Origin: Steinernema hermaphroditum
Lineage: Eukaryota; Nematoda; Chromadorea; Rhabditida; Steinernematidae
NCBI GenBank assembly: GCA_030435675.1
Contig: CM059622.1
Span: forward strand, 2,232,001 to 2,296,000
Length of the DNA: 64,000 nucleotides
Reading direction: 5' to 3'
The notes beneath the pieces were generated by a model that worked only from the letters and a program-made list of their open reading frames with translations, was not told the origin of the DNA and did no database searches. The position numbers and the translations under genes are program-made. This document shows positions 1 through 13,284 of the stretch, one piece after another. Position 1 is the first letter of the stretch, and each line of letters starts with the position of its first letter.

Positions 1-846
<846 letters not shown>

Positions 847-1225
847 ATCAAAGAATTATTTTATTGTACTGTGATTAGTGTTAATTCTAATTAGTGATTG
901 CTTTAATAATATCCTTGTCGTTTCGGTGTGCAGTATATCGTTTGATTGATTGACACTTGTAAAGCTGCAGCGACCAACGCCATGTCGTTAGGTCAACACT
1001 TTCTTCTACGTCGGTTGGGGTAATTCGTGGTTGTAAACCAAGCCATTCCTGAAGCCTGGATTAGGTAAAGCACTGGAGGATTAACACAATAATATCTACA
1101 CCCTGTGAACTGAACTGTAACCCGAAGGCCAAACGCAAACATCAGTTCTGATGTCTAAGTTCTTACATATAAGACCCTATACAGACACTCTCTGTAGAAA
1201 AACCCCCACGTTACCCAACACCACC
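847..1225. other. Intergenic region with TATA-like box of the next gene
   Basis: No coding sequence was recognised between the sec-23 stop and the next ATG. A TATA-like ACATATAAG lies at 1165-1173, about 55 nt before the ATG at 1226. The same element precedes the decayed paralogue near 5737-5743, so it probably belongs to the duplicated promoter. Confidence 0.5.
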
Positions 1226-1771
1226 ATGTCTGTCCAAACCCCCTGCTTCAACTGCACCGTCCTCGAGACTGGAAACTTCATCCTCGGCTGCTGTCGAGCC
1301 GTCTACTGTGCCATCTGCATCGGCTACTACCTCGAGGACTGCGAAGACGACCGCAGCATCTGCCTCAACAACACCGTCTGCAAGGCCCGGGCCCAAGAAG
1401 GACTCGTCTTCGAGTTCGAAGCCGACGTCGACGCCCTCTGGGCGAAGCGTCGCGCAGAAGAAGAGGCCGAATCCGAGCTTCAGGCGCTCCGAGAAGCCGC
1501 CATTCTGTCTCTCAAGAAGGCGGCCCCTCCTCCCCCGGAGATTCTCGTCTCGCTCCCTAAGAAGCGAGAGGAAGAGCAGAAGTCCAAGAAGGTCGTCTTC
1601 GACCTGGAACCCACTCGGGCTCCCGAAGAGAAAGCCTCCCGAAAGCGCCGAAGTCCTTCTGACTGTGACGCGCCGAAGCCGAAAAGAATCCCCGGCCAGA
1701 GGTTCGGCCGATTCCGCAGGGAGCAGAGTCGCCATCGAGGCCGTCCCGCTGGAAACAATCGTTATCACTGA
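1226..1771 (+). CDS. Unrecognised Cys-rich/Lys-Arg-rich small protein, single exon
   Basis: An intronless ORF of 181 codons. I chose the ATG at 1226 (MSVQTPCFNC) because a TATA-like box at 1165-1173 lies downstream of the earlier in-frame ATG at 1151. The first 60 residues hold about nine cysteines, including paired motifs CFNC and CC and CAIC, which suggests a small zinc-binding or disulfide fold. Then follows an acidic/charged stretch and a basic tail rich in KKR, RKRR and RHRGR, which looks like a nuclear or RNA-binding tail. I do not recognise the family. A truncated paralogue lies at about 5730-6022, and a fold-back element is inserted immediately after the stop codon. Reading-frame conservation and codon use favour a real gene, but there is no homologue to prove it. 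Confidence 0.6.
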   Translation: MSVQTPCFNCTVLETGNFILGCCRAVYCAICIGYYLEDCEDDRSICLNNTVCKARAQEGLVFEFEADVDALWAKRRAEEEAESELQALREAAILSLKKAAPPPPEILVSLPKKREEEQKSKKVVFDLEPTRAPEEKASRKRRSPSDCDAPKPKRIPGQRFGRFRREQSRHRGRPAGNNRYH

Positions 1772-1779
1772 TTGTATTA

Positions 1780-2641
1780 TAGTCGGATTAAAAAATTGCT
1801 GACATTTTTTCGATTTGGTCCCACAACGTTTTTTTTTGCGCGCGCCACGCCATCTTCGTGTGTGGTACTGCATTTTACAATGGGAAATGCAAATCGTCTG
1901 CATGTTTGGACACTTTTGACGGGGATATCACACGAATCTCAAAATTCTACAAGCAAATCAGTATTGCCTGGTTAATTGCGAGTCGATTGAGCCCAAAATT
2001 GTCGAAATTGAACGCGTGCACAAGAAGTTATTCACATTTTCATCGCCAGATGCCGCGATATCAATGCACAAACCATGGTTTTGTGGTGTTTCGCCGGTTT
2101 CTTTTGGAGGTTTCGCAGAAATATGGGTTGGGGCTACACAGGACGAGTCGAGAACTGTCCTGATCGAGAAATTTGGGAAACTATTTTGGCACGAGATTCT
2201 TTCATATCACGGTTCGTCGACGAGGGGAATAGAGGGTTAGGAGTGGAACTGTCGTAACTTCCGCTATACTACTGTGATCTCAATCCGATAAAGATGTTCT
2301 GTACCGGGGAAAACTCCAAAAGAAACCGCAAAACACCGCAAAACCATGGTTTGTGCATTGATATCGCGGCATCTGGCGATGAAAATGTGAATAACTTCTT
2401 GTACACGCGTTCAATTTCGACAATTTTGGGCTCAATCGACTCGCAATTAACCAGGCAATACTGATTTGCTTGTAGAATTTTGAGATTCGTGTGATATCCC
2501 CATCAGAAGTGTTCAAACATGAAGACGATTTGCATTTCCCATTGTAAAATGCAGTACCACACACGAAGATGGCGTGGCGCGCGCAAAAAAAGCGTTGTGG
2601 GACCAAATCGAAAAAATGTCAGCAATTTTTTAATCCGACTA
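1780..2641. mobile_element. Fold-back (long terminal inverted repeat) element with TA duplication
   Basis: The left arm (about 1780-2115) reappears as its reverse complement at about 2308-2641, with few differences over roughly 335 nt and a spacer of about 190 nt. The ends read TAGTCGGATT and AATCCGACTA, flanked on both sides by TA (1778-1779 and 2642-2643), which fits a Tc1/mariner-type target duplication. The ORFs in the two arms are mirror images of each other and show no known transposase, so this is probably a non-autonomous element. The paralogous sequence near 6010-6030 reads straight through the insertion point, giving an empty site. Confidence 0.8.
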
Positions 2642-3494
2642 TATTTCATTTCCATTGTAAAAGAGATAAAATGTGAAAAAAAACATCGAGTGTTCTTGTC
2701 CACATGGCTCCAGAATAGTCAAGATGCATAAGATCTTTATGGATTCCGTTTTTGTGTCCGCTGACCACTCAAATGAAACGTCTCACGTAGATAAGTGTCG
2801 TGATTCATTTCACGGCCACTTTTTATGCGTGAAGAGCAGTGTGCTCGATGGTCATTTAGACGAAGACGCAGTTAAGAGACCAGTCGCACTCGGAGAAACT
2901 AGACGGCCACTTGTGGAGATGAGGTTGTAGGGCAGGTTATGCAGCGTGCTCTCAAAATACAGTTCTTCGAGTTTGTAATAATTCCAAAGAGAACATCCAT
3001 GCCGTGGCCAACGTCGATAAGAGATCTTAATTGACCACATAGAAGGCATGTTGTCTAGACAGCATGGAGACCTTCCCTTACTTGTGCTCTCTAGACACTG
3101 TCCACCTGCATTGCCCTGTCTACACAGTCTACATCGCTCTACAACGTCTCAATATTCACAAGAAAGACTAATTATGTTGTTCGGAGTGTGCACACGAGTG
3201 GACTCGATGACTCAATCGGCGGCGGTCCACTCCGTCGCGGATCGTCGCCTCGATTCCCTAAGCACTCGCGCTAAGAACCTCATCTTCGCGCGCTTTTTGT
3301 GCGCCCTAATTGCCGCCGTTGGAACGGAATGCGGAGCGGCGCCGAAAGTGAAAGGGCGTGCGGCCACGAGCGGCCGACCCAATTAACCCAGATAAGCGCG
3401 CAGTTATGCAATTATAGCCCGGTCCGAATGCTCGTATTTAAGACTCCCTGCCCGAGGAAGATCCACACAGATCCTCCACAGATCATCCACAGCG
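2642..3494. other. Intergenic region and promoter of the ZP gene
   Basis: No convincing gene. The palindrome TGTCTAGACA lies at 3052-3061. A TATA-like TATTTAAG at 3435-3442 lies about 55 nt before the cuticlin ATG and probably serves that gene. A GC-rich stretch at 3210-3380 is open in one frame, but I see no family similarity. Confidence 0.4.
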
Positions 3495-5323
3495 ATGCTT
3501 CGACGACTCAGTCTTCTCGTGCTGGTGAGTCACTTTCCCAAACCAAGAGCTTCCCTAAGCGGGTAATACTGCAGGCACTCACGGCCAAAGTGTTCTGTTT
3601 TCAAATCGAGAATGGCGTTATCGGACAGCCGGAAGTGGAGTGCGGCGTCGACTCGATCGGCGTGCAGATCATCACCGAGCGGCCCTTCGGTGGCCGCCTC
3701 TACGTGCAGGGCGAGTCCGAGAATCCGGATTGTGTGAGCGCATTCCGCGACGGCGAAAAGATCATCTCACCCGGAAGCGTCAACTTCAATCTCCGCTTCG
3801 GCGCCTGCAACATGAGAAGACAGCGCACGGTGAGGCGATGGGTCTTGGGTGCTTTGTTGAATGAGACGTTTCAGCTGAACCCTCGCGGAGTCACCTACAG
3901 TTTCACGCTCGTCGTCTCCTTCCATCCGGTAGGTTCTTATCTTGGATTAAAGGGCGAAATCTGAAATAACATGACTTAAACATTTCGTACTTAAAACGTG
4001 TTTAAACAGGGAACTGTAATTTCAACCTACCCAAAGTCATATCTAGATGTGGGCTATCTGTCATAAGGGTCCAAATTCTGAGCCTAGACGTGCCTAGACG
4101 CCCAACCTCCTATTCCCCGGCTTCAGGTGTTCGTCACCGGTGTGGACAAAGCGTACAACGTGCGCTGCTTCTTCATGGAGTCGGTGAAGGCGGTGGACAC
4201 GGCCCTTGACGTCTCGCGTCTCACCACGCAGCTCATCGACCACCGGTTCGAGCTGCCCACCTGCACGTACAACCTGAAACAAGGCTACGACGGGCCGTTC
4301 CTGCGCTTCGCCAACGTCGGAGAGCGCGTGACGCACGTGTGGCAGTGCGACCAGGTGGCCGGCTTCGTCTACGGCATGCTCATCCACAGCTGCTACGTCG
4401 ACGACGGGCACGGCAACAAGTTCGACCTCATCGACGATCGCGGCTGCGGTCTGGACAAATACCTGCTGCCGGAGATCGTCTACGACGAGCACAGTATTAC
4501 GGCCTACGCTAACACGCACGTCTTCAAGTATGCCGACAAGGTGCAGCTCTACTTCACCTGTACCGTGCAGCTCTGCTTCAAGCACGATGGAGGATGTGAC
4601 GGGGTTACGGTAGGTTGCTTGTGGGATTGCCTGAATATGTCTGTTGCACTCTACGATGTCTGATTGTGTCTAGACAACGAATTGTTGTCTCATCCATATG
4701 ACAGACGTGTCTGAATGTTTACCATAGACGTCTAACGTCCATTACCCCCTTTAGCCTCCAAACTGCGGCGGTTTCCACGGCCACGAAGACTTCCCCGGCC
4801 ACGACGGCCCCTCCAGCGCCCTTCCAGGCCCCCACCACGAGCACGAAGAGGACACAGCGGAGAAGATCCTCAAGGAACACAAGGAGCACGCAAAAGAGTT
4901 CTTCGCACCCATCGACTCGCACGACTTCCACGTGCCCCCGCCGCCGGAGAAGCCCCGCGCCGGCTTCGAGTTGCCTCCGCTCAAGGACTCTCCACTCAAC
5001 GACACCGACGTCGAAGAGGCTGAGACGCGCCGCTTCAAAAAGCACCTCGAGACCGACCTGAGCGCCGACCTCACCGTCATGCCCTTCACCTCCGCCGAGG
5101 CGTCCCTCAGCGACGAACCCAACAGAGGTGGGTTACGGTAGTCCGGCTGACCTACAGTACCCCTTCAGAAACTGTCGGCCAAGAGGACGTCTGCTTCTCG
5201 AACTTGGGAATGGTGATGTTGATGACGGCCAGCATCCTCTTCACCTTCATCTCCTCGACGGTGACCGCGATCTTCGTCCGCCGGAGGGAGCTCCAGAGGA
5301 AGGCGTTCGGATTTCACGGCTGA
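3495..5323 (+). CDS. Cuticlin-like ZP-domain transmembrane protein
   Basis: Exons: 3495-3524, 3575-3829, 3875-3928, 4127-4609, 4755-5127, 5169-5323; all joins keep frame. The product is about 449 aa. It opens with a hydrophobic signal peptide (LSLLVLALTA), then a ZP domain with evenly spaced cysteines (VECGVDSIGVQI, FGACNMRRQRT, CTYNLKQGYDGPF, HSCYVDDGHGNKF, DRGCGLDKYLLP). A His/Pro/Glu-rich linker follows, and a C-terminal membrane span (MVMLMTASILFTFI) with a short basic cytoplasmic tail. Nematode proteins of this layout (CUT/CUTL family) are cleaved at the apical epidermal surface and polymerise into cuticle or alae (family knowledge). A polyadenylation signal AATAAA lies at 5386-5391. I do not assign one specific cutl orthologue. 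Confidence 0.9.
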
Positions 5324-5729
5324 GCGACTCGCGCGAGAATGTTATTATCTGTAAAGAGAGACGAAAAGTTCTTGTTTTACGACCAAATAAAGTATATATC
5401 ACCGCCTGACTACAGTGACATACTTCATGAATGTCTAGCCGTTCTTACGGAAGTAGTGAACTCTTCTTCTTGGTCTCTTCATCGCCGTTCTCTTTCCACT
5501 ATGGCTGCCCTATAACCTGATCTCAACTAGTTTATCCGAGCGACCGGTCTCTTAATTGCGTCTTCGTCTAAATGACCATCGAGCACACTGCTCTTCGCAT
5601 AACACCTTCTATCATTCATTCAAGGAAAGTAGCCGCTTAGCAATATGGTCGGACATACATACGTCACTGAACGAGACGCTAACAAGTATACCGTAACCAA
5701 GAGAGCAAAATAAAGCATCGGTTGCATAA

Positions 5730-6022
5730 GTACGCCCATATAAGACCTTGCTTAGCCTCTGTTTGGAGAAAACACCCCTGCATTACCTACCACCACCGTA
5801 AAGCATCCTGTCCAAACCCCCTGCTTCAACTGCACCGTGCGCGAGACTGAAACTTATTTTCGGCTGCTGTCAAACAGTCTACTGCGCCGTCTGCATCGGC
5901 TACTACCTCGTGGATTGCGAAGGTTAGGTTTTTTCCGAGGTTCATCCGATTCCGCAGGGATCAGAATCGCCATCGAGGCCGTCCCGGTGGAAACAATCCT
6001 CGCCACTGGTTGTATTATTCCC
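5730..6022 (+). pseudogene. Truncated, decayed paralogue of the Cys/Lys-Arg-rich gene at 1226
   Basis: Homology to 1160-1780 starts at the shared TATA-like box (5737-5743), runs through the region equivalent to the start codon (now CCGTAAAGC, so the ATG is lost), and through CTGCTTCAACTGCACCGT and CATCGGCTACTACCTCG. It then skips most of the middle and resumes in the basic tail (TTCCGCAGGGATCAGAATCG). It carries frameshifts and lacks a start, so it is a pseudogene. Similarity ends near 6022 with TTGTATTATT, which corresponds to the unoccupied insertion site of the fold-back element beside the parental copy. Confidence 0.8.
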
Positions 6023-7002
6023 TTTATATCCACACGGCGTGTCAGCATAAGGGAAATTGCTTCACGAAAGCGTCCGCCGCTTCGTGGCGGGACCAGGCCG
6101 CTTTGTTGGTAGTTTTTGGTCTGCAATTCCGTGTACATCAGTCCGTTCGCACTAATTCCAACGGCAAATCACTAATGACGCCGAGAGCTATCGATTGATA
6201 CCAAAATATCGAAAACTCAAAAAATCCGACTTTTTTCGGCCATTTTTCGACCTGTTTTCCAACTTTTTTTTCTCTACACTCAGGGCATTAGAACGAAATC
6301 CATCATACGAATTGGTGCATTAGACTTCGCTGAACATTTTGCGTACCGATTGAACAAAAACTACGCAATCTACGAAGAGTTATTTCGCACTTACGGCAGA
6401 CCCTTTTTTCGCGAAAAATGACGATTTCAGCAGTAAATTGCCGACTTCTCTGCGAATAATGCATTATATCAAAATCCGTCCAATGAATTTGTGCGCCTTT
6501 GTCTCCTTAACATTTCGCGCATCGAATGACCACGAGGCACGTAAGATTGAGAACGTTATTTCGCTTGTAAGCTAGGTGATTTTGAGCTAACATGGAAGTG
6601 TCAGAAAGTCAGAACTTCGACCGTTTTTCGAACGGTTTTGTATTTCACTAATGGAATGCGTGGTGCTGATCATTTTGCGGACAAAACGGGCACTGTTACC
6701 GATCATAATCGGTGCAAATCTGAAGACACGAGTAACTGAAGGTCTGGTAAGATCGGTGTCCTAACGTGTGACATTTACTACTCGACCGCGGACGGAGAAA
6801 CGAGCCGTCTGACGCGCCGTGTCCAATACAATCAAGACGGATATGGCCAAAGGACAGGGACCGAAAAGAGTGACCCGATCAAGGTCTCCGTCCCAGTTGT
6901 CGGCCATTTAGAGAAGCAAGAACTGAAACACAAATACAACGCATGTATTACAAAGAAAATGCGACGAATAAAATTATACAGATCACGAATAGAGCCCTGA
7001 GA
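6023..7002. other. AT-rich intergenic region
   Basis: About 1 kb with poly-T/poly-A tracts between the pseudogene and the 3' end of smc-4. I see no coding exon, RNA gene or clear repeat here. Confidence 0.4.
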
Positions 7003-10000
7003 TCACGATATAACAATCGGCGTCTCCGGATCCAAGCCTTCCCCGCCGGCCTCCTGGAGCCTCCTCTTCACCGCCGCAGCACGTTCGAGCTTCTTGTTGT
7101 GCAGATGAAGCGCTTTCCTCTCCGCGCCCTTTGCCACTTCATCGGGATCGACGCATACGTTCTTCGTGCAGTCGTGGGTCTTATAGATTCCGACGAGGCG
7201 GTCGCCGAGTTCGAACATGTTGTTGCGCAGCGAAATGATGATGAACTGCGCGTTCTTCGTCTTCTCCTTGATGTAGTGTCCGATGATGGAGACGTTGCGG
7301 AAGTCCAGGGCGGCGTCGATCTCGTCCATGACGTAAAGCGGCGTGGGCTTGTATTGGTGCAGCGCGAAGACGAGTGCCAACGACGACAGCGTCTTCTCGC
7401 CTCCGGAGAGATTGGTGATCTGCTTCCAGGACTTCTTCGGTGGACGAACGCCGAAAGAGACGCCTTCGTTAAAGGGATCCAGCGAGTCAACGAGATCGAG
7501 CGAGGCGTCGCCACCCAGGGTGATCATCTGGTACATCTCCTTAAGCGCGGAGCCGATCTTCTGGAATCCGTCCATGAACTCATTGTGGCGCATGTCCTTG
7601 ACATCCTTCAGTTTCTCACGATGGGCGTCGCGCTTTCTCTGGATCTCGTTCAGCTCGGCCATTTCTTTCTCATATTTCACCAACTAAACACATTGATGGT
7701 TACTTTCACTCTAGCTTAGATCAGGGTACCTTGTGATAGAACTCGACTAGGTTGCTGAAGTCGTAATGCTTCTTTACTTTCTTTTTTTCCAGGTTCAGGT
7801 TGTAGAACTTCAGTTCTTCGTCGGTGACCGCCTCTATCGCTTCCTTCGGCGGTGCGGGGATCTTGAGCTTGCCGATCATTGTGTCCACGTTGACTTGCTG
7901 TTTCTCCTCCGCATCATCGTCGTCTTCACTCGATGGCGGTGGCGCGTCTTCGCCGTCAGTTTCCATGGGCTCTGGGTCGCTGCTGTCCACCGCCTGTGGC
8001 GCTTTAGACTTCTTCTCTTTTTTGTTCTTGATCGCCTCCATCTCAATGTTGTACGCCTCGGAAAGGATGTCGTCGGTGCTGTCCGGCGCCGTCACTTCAG
8101 CAGGCAAGCGATCCACAAAGGTTACGTACTGGAAGGTGAGCTTCGAGATCTGAAAGGACATCAGGAAATGGTAGAGTCAAAAAACTATGCTCAAATTCGG
8201 CCAGAAATCTTCTTCAGAGTCGCACTACTGCTATCATGGAAAAACTTACTTCGCTGTTGTATCGATCAATATCGTAGCGAATCTTCGCCACCCTGTCCTG
8301 GAGCTCTTTCAGGCTCTTCTCCAACGCGATACCTTCGTTCCTCAACTTCAGCTCCTCCTCACTATTGTTCTTTGTGCTCGCGTTGGCCTCCTTGACCGCC
8401 TCTTCAGCTTCGGCCTTAGCCTTCGCTTCGTCTTCAACTTGCTGCGTCAACGCCTCGAGACGCTCTTCAAACTCCTGGATCTTCGCCTCATCGTCAACGA
8501 TCGTCTGTTCGGTGCTTTCAACATCGCCATTCAAGTCACCGAGCTTTTTCTCCGTTTTGAATACGTTACGCGAAACGGCGTTTAACGTGGTTGTTTCTTT
8601 GGTGACTTCTTTTTGAGCTGTGATTTTGCGGTCTTTCGCGGCATCAAGGTTCCTCTGGACGTCACCGACTACTTCGTCGAATATGCGCTGGAGTTGCTTG
8701 TTAACAGCTTCAACTTGATCGCGGATCTTATCGGCCGCAGCAGCTGCGGCATCGCGCTCTGAAACGGCGAATTAGTTGGAACCCCAATTCTTGTAGTCGG
8801 GAGTACAACGTTTAGACCATATCTCAAAAGGAGTCAGTCTAGACATCAAAGACTCATCGCTCACTTTCAGACAGTACAGTGTGGCTGCACCTGTTTTAAT
8901 CGCTCTACAATCAATCTCTTAGACAACGTGCATAGTAGAGTAGACATAAAATCAGGTCTACCCTAATACCTCTATGCACTTTATTGTCTAGACATTTCGA
9001 GACATTGGTACAAAATTTTGCAATGGTCACTTTAAAGTTCCCTCCCATTTGTGAGCGGTCGGTGGGTGTATGAACCACATGGGTGTATGAACCTACCCGC
9101 TTCTAGAATTTTCACCTTCTCGGCAGCTTCCTGGATCGCCGCGTCGTTACGTTTCACGTGCTTCATTGTCTCTACCTGCCCAGCATACGATTCCTGGTAA
9201 CCACTCAAGCGACAAGTCAGCTTCTAAATCCATCAAATCACTATCTAAATATACATCTGGAGAACATACTCCAATTTCGGCTTCAAGGTTAGTGACGCGA
9301 CGCTCCATCTGATCCCTCTCTCTCATGAGTGTCTGAGTCTGACGATTCAAGTTCTCCTGCTCGCGCTCCACATCGTCTATCTCCGTCTTAAGCGACCTCA
9401 GTTTCTGTTCCATCGCTTCCAGAGACTCAGCCGACTTGCGGCGGGACGTGTCCACTCGGACAGAGGATCCCATCTTTCCGCGTATGATCCTGTTTCCACC
9501 ACCAGTCATCGTACCGCCGGTCTCCACAATCTCTCCGATGGCGGTAACGACGCGCCAGCGCGGTGGGGCGAAGGCGATGCGCGTCGCAGCATTGATGTCT
9601 TCGGCAAAGAGCGTATCTTGCACGGCGAAGTAGAACGCCGGGAGCACCTTCTCATCTTTGACGGTAATCAGATCGAATAGTCGAGGGGCGTTCTCAGGTC
9701 TGCAAACATCCCAGAATTTAAATGTTCCCGAAACTTTTGCGTGTTTACGTTTTAGGAACTTTCTTCATCCTATCCCTAAAGCGCTCTTGCTTGTTCAGGG
9801 CGAGGAACGTGCCAGAGCCGATGTCGTTCTCTTTAAGGAACTTGATGCATTGCTGAGCAACTTCCACGTTCTCAACGACGATGTTGTCCAGGACGCCCGT
9901 ACAGTTCGAGATGGCAGCGTCGTACTTCTTGTCGATGGCTCCGAGATCGCCAAGGCGGCCGTAGATTCCATTAATCGTGCCCTTTTCCTTCTCGCGCATC

Positions 10001-12595
10001 AGCGCCGCAAGGACCTTGTTCTGCGACTGTGCGGCTGAAGCGGTACTTCGCTCCTCCATGATCTTCGACTGCAGTGGGTGGTACTCCGCTTTGAGCTGCT
10101 GGAGTCTTTCTCCCAGTTCCTCAATTCGCCTTTCGTTCTCTTCCATGGTTTCCGACTTGCCAGGAATCGCAGCTCTCAGCTTCTCGAGTTCGCTAAAACG
10201 ATGGAATTCATCAGAGCATGTTAATATTTGATTCACAATTCTACTATGATTCTATGTGAACCGAGATAGCTAATAAATGAAATGATTTTATTATGATTTA
10301 ATAGCCGCAGCCGTCATTTGACTCATAGACATTTAAGGGGGATACCGAAATCCCGCCTTTGTGTTCTATGTGGCTTCACGAAATTTGTGCAAACAAAAAC
10401 TTTCTGTATGGCGATGTTTATGGTCACTAGTTCTTATTATGAAACCGTTCCCACTTACCCTTTCTTAACCTCCAGAATTTGCTCCGTGTCAGCTATGTTC
10501 CGCTCGAGATCCTTGAGCTTCGATCGCTCTCGCTCCTCCTCGTCAGAGAGATTCTTCCGATCTTGCTGCGCGATGAGAAGGTTGCTCGACGCCGCGTCCT
10601 GCTTGTTCGATGCCACTGCGAGCTCCTCTTCACGACCCTTCTTCTTCTCATTGAGCTCTTTCGATTTCTCTTCCAGCTCGGACAGCTTGTCGTTGAGCAT
10701 CTGCTGCCACTTCTCCTGGTCCTGCTCGGCTTCCTCGGCCACTTGTTTCTGTTCGGCGATCTTGCGATTGGACCTCTCGGGCTGCGTCTCAAAGTCTTTC
10801 AACCTCTTCTCCTCCTTCTTGATATCCGCCTTGAGCTTCTCGACTCTTTCTCTATTGCGCTTGATTTCCTTTTTCTTCTGCTGCAGCTCGCCCTCTGTTG
10901 TGGAACGCGAGGTCTTTGTGCGCAGCAGGCTGTCTTCAAGCTTCTCCAATTTCTTCTGCAGCGTTCGCGCCTCTTTCTGCTGTTCGTCCTGCATCTTCAT
11001 CAATTCCCTCATCTGGTGTTTGTTCTCCTTGATTTCTCCTTTGATCACATCCAGCTGAGGTTCATGCTCTTCGAGAACATCTTCCTTCTTATACCTACAT
11101 AACACCAACTCTATAACTACTGCACAACTACCCTAATCTTACAGTTTCTTGTACAGTGCCTTGCTCTCCACCAGCGCCATGCCGTTCTCAAGACGGAGAT
11201 GCTGCATGATATCGCGGACAGGTGCCTCTAGCGCCTCTTTCTCGCGCTCCGCCTGCTTAGCTCGAGAAAACTGCGCCGTTCGCTGGTCTTGTAGTTCGGT
11301 ACATTTTGTGGTTAGTTTCTCGATGGGCAGTTTGAGCCGTGAGCAACCGATGATGTCTTCGAGGTACTCAAGCATTCCGTCTTCATTCGGATTTGGTGCT
11401 TTTGGTTTCATCAAGGAGATCTGTTCGACTTCGCCCTAAAGTGAAAAACGTTATTATGTAAACAGATTAATCTTTTTGGACATCTCAATGATATTTCCAG
11501 ACAATTTGAAGCCATTTCCAGACAACCAAAGAGCATGGACTGGTTCACTGCCATTTGCATGAAACTCTTGCAAAGACATAACCAATCAACAAAACAGCAT
11601 TGAATTCGCGGTTCAATTTTAACCCTTGAAACAGAGCCCACGGTAGTTATCGCAACCCTGCTGCACAACACCAGAGGCCCTTTGCGAACGAAGACGCACC
11701 TGCAGGATTAGGAACCGGTTGTGAATGAGATCGATGCCGACATTGCGGAGAATCTTCGCTATCTCCTTGAACTGCATCGGCGTGCCGTTGTAGTGATACT
11801 GGCTGGAGTTGTTCTTGTAACCAGTACGAGCGACATTGAATTCACTTCCAGGAACGACTGTGTACTTGCCGTCGGCCTAAAGACCAGGGTCTTGAATACC
11901 TTTTCAATTTCGTTCTCTTCCACTCACTTCATCAATAATCTGCTGGAAGTTGACCTGAACTCTGCATCGGTCGATGTCGTCATGGGCGGCGGAGTTGTGA
12001 ATAAGAACGCTGACTTTCTTCGAGCGGATCTTCGCAGCGCGATATCCGAAAACGAACAGCAGCGAGTCGATGACGTTGCTCTTTCCGGATCCGTTGGGGC
12101 CGATGATCGCTGTGAAGTTCTTGTGGAATGGGCCGATGACCTGGCGCCCGTAGTACGATTTGAAGTTCTCCACCTCGATGCTCTTGATCATGAGACGTCT
12201 ATTGGCGTCGCCTTCTTGCAACGCCTCCGGGGGCGGAGGGATCACCATGTTTAGGAGGTCTTCTTCGTTTATGTGCTCCTCCAACAGCTGCCGTCTAAAA
12301 CAACCCCTAACTACTACAAGCCTGCTACAAGGAGAGTTCACCTTTCGTCAAAATCATCTGCCTCGTCTTCGTCAGCCTTCTTAACGCCTTTCGCCTTTCC
12401 CTTCTTGGGAGGAGTCTTCACAGGAGCCTTCTTTTTCGCTCCACCCCGCGCTCCAGTCTTCCTGCTCGGCGACGGCAATGAGTCATCGGAGTCCATTATG
12501 ACGTCGTCTTCATCGTTATCTGCGTCGGGGATCGAGCGACGCCCGCGTTTTGGCTTGGGCTCTGCTTTGTCGACTTTGCGCCGGCCAGGAGCCAT
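7003..12595 (-). CDS. smc-4: SMC4, condensin ATPase subunit
   Basis: Complement of eleven exons: 12342-12595, 11928-12294, 11700-11876, 11143-11435, 10459-11094, 9749-10192, 9270-9699, 9097-9223, 8250-8758, 7730-8149, 7003-7683. They give 1445 aa, normal for SMC4. Walker [10 protein letters not shown] lies near residue 150, after a Lys-rich/acidic N-tail and [21 protein letters not shown] hinge ([19 protein letters not shown]) sits between two long coiled coils. The C-terminal head carries [17 protein letters not shown] (about 1311) and Walker [15 protein letters not shown] (about 1340). SMC4 pairs with SMC2 in condensin and compacts mitotic chromosomes (family knowledge). The start is supported by a splice-leader-type acceptor TTTTGCAG seven bases upstream. 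The C-terminal arm holds an acidic insertion (see findings). A DPY-27-like specialised paralogue is possible but less likely. Confidence 0.95.
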
Positions 12596-13284
12596 CGCGA
12601 CTCTGCAAAAGAAGAGCATTCATGTGAATGTGATGCGTAACGGATTCAATGAGGTGTTCTTGCAAACACGAATTTTACAACATGATCTGTTTAAGCTCTA
12701 GATAGCTAAACAACATACATATAGAGTCTAGAGTCTAGATATCTAGTCTATATCCAGAGTCTAGAGCGATTCTCTAAGACGGAAGAGAATATAGGCAACA
12801 AGGCAATCTGCCCATCGGCGATGAGCAAGCAGCAGCCTTCACAAGGGTAGCGAAGAATAGCTTGCTGGCTCAACCGCGCCCAGAGTGAATTCAAAAACAG
12901 CAAAGCAGGCTACCACATCGAAACCCAGACCCATTAACATAGACTCCGTCTCTGAGACCGATAGAACAATCACCGATCAGATTTCAGAGGCTATCTGACA
13001 AGATCGCGCAAACGACTTCTGCAGATCAGGTTAGCAGACGTCTACAAAAACTGTCTATCCCACTGAAATCCAGGACGGACGAGTTTGAATCAAATTCGAT
13101 TTACCGCCATTGCGAAAGGATTTGAACTTACCTTTTGCTTCAGTCTCGCGCGCAAAAATATACTGTAGTTTACTTCAGTTTACAGGCGAGTCGTGTGAGG
13201 ACTCTGCTCGCAAAACAGTCCTCCGAGAAAATTTGCGAATCTGGTTTGTTCCCGATATTCGGCTAATTTCCACTTTTTAACGCG
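12596..13284. other. Shared divergent promoter region of smc-4 and coa-7
   Basis: About 690 bp between two divergently transcribed genes. A probable trans-splice acceptor for smc-4 ends at 12603 on the minus strand. A run of TCTAGA-type repeats lies at about 12725-12770. Nothing coding was recognised. Confidence 0.5.

Noticed and set aside
1211..1903. 230-codon ORF antisense to the Cys/Lys-Arg-rich gene
   Set aside because: It overlaps a better frame on the other strand, runs into the fold-back arm, and reads only as the complement of a biased coding sequence.
1858..2606. Mirror-image ORFs of about 100 codons in the fold-back arms
   Set aside because: They are reverse-complement copies of one another created by the inverted repeat, and resemble no transposase.
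7003..12595. Assignment as the dosage-compensation SMC4 paralogue DPY-27
   Set aside because: The sequence reads as a standard SMC4 and no second SMC4 is in view; the specialised paralogue is restricted to a few nematodes.
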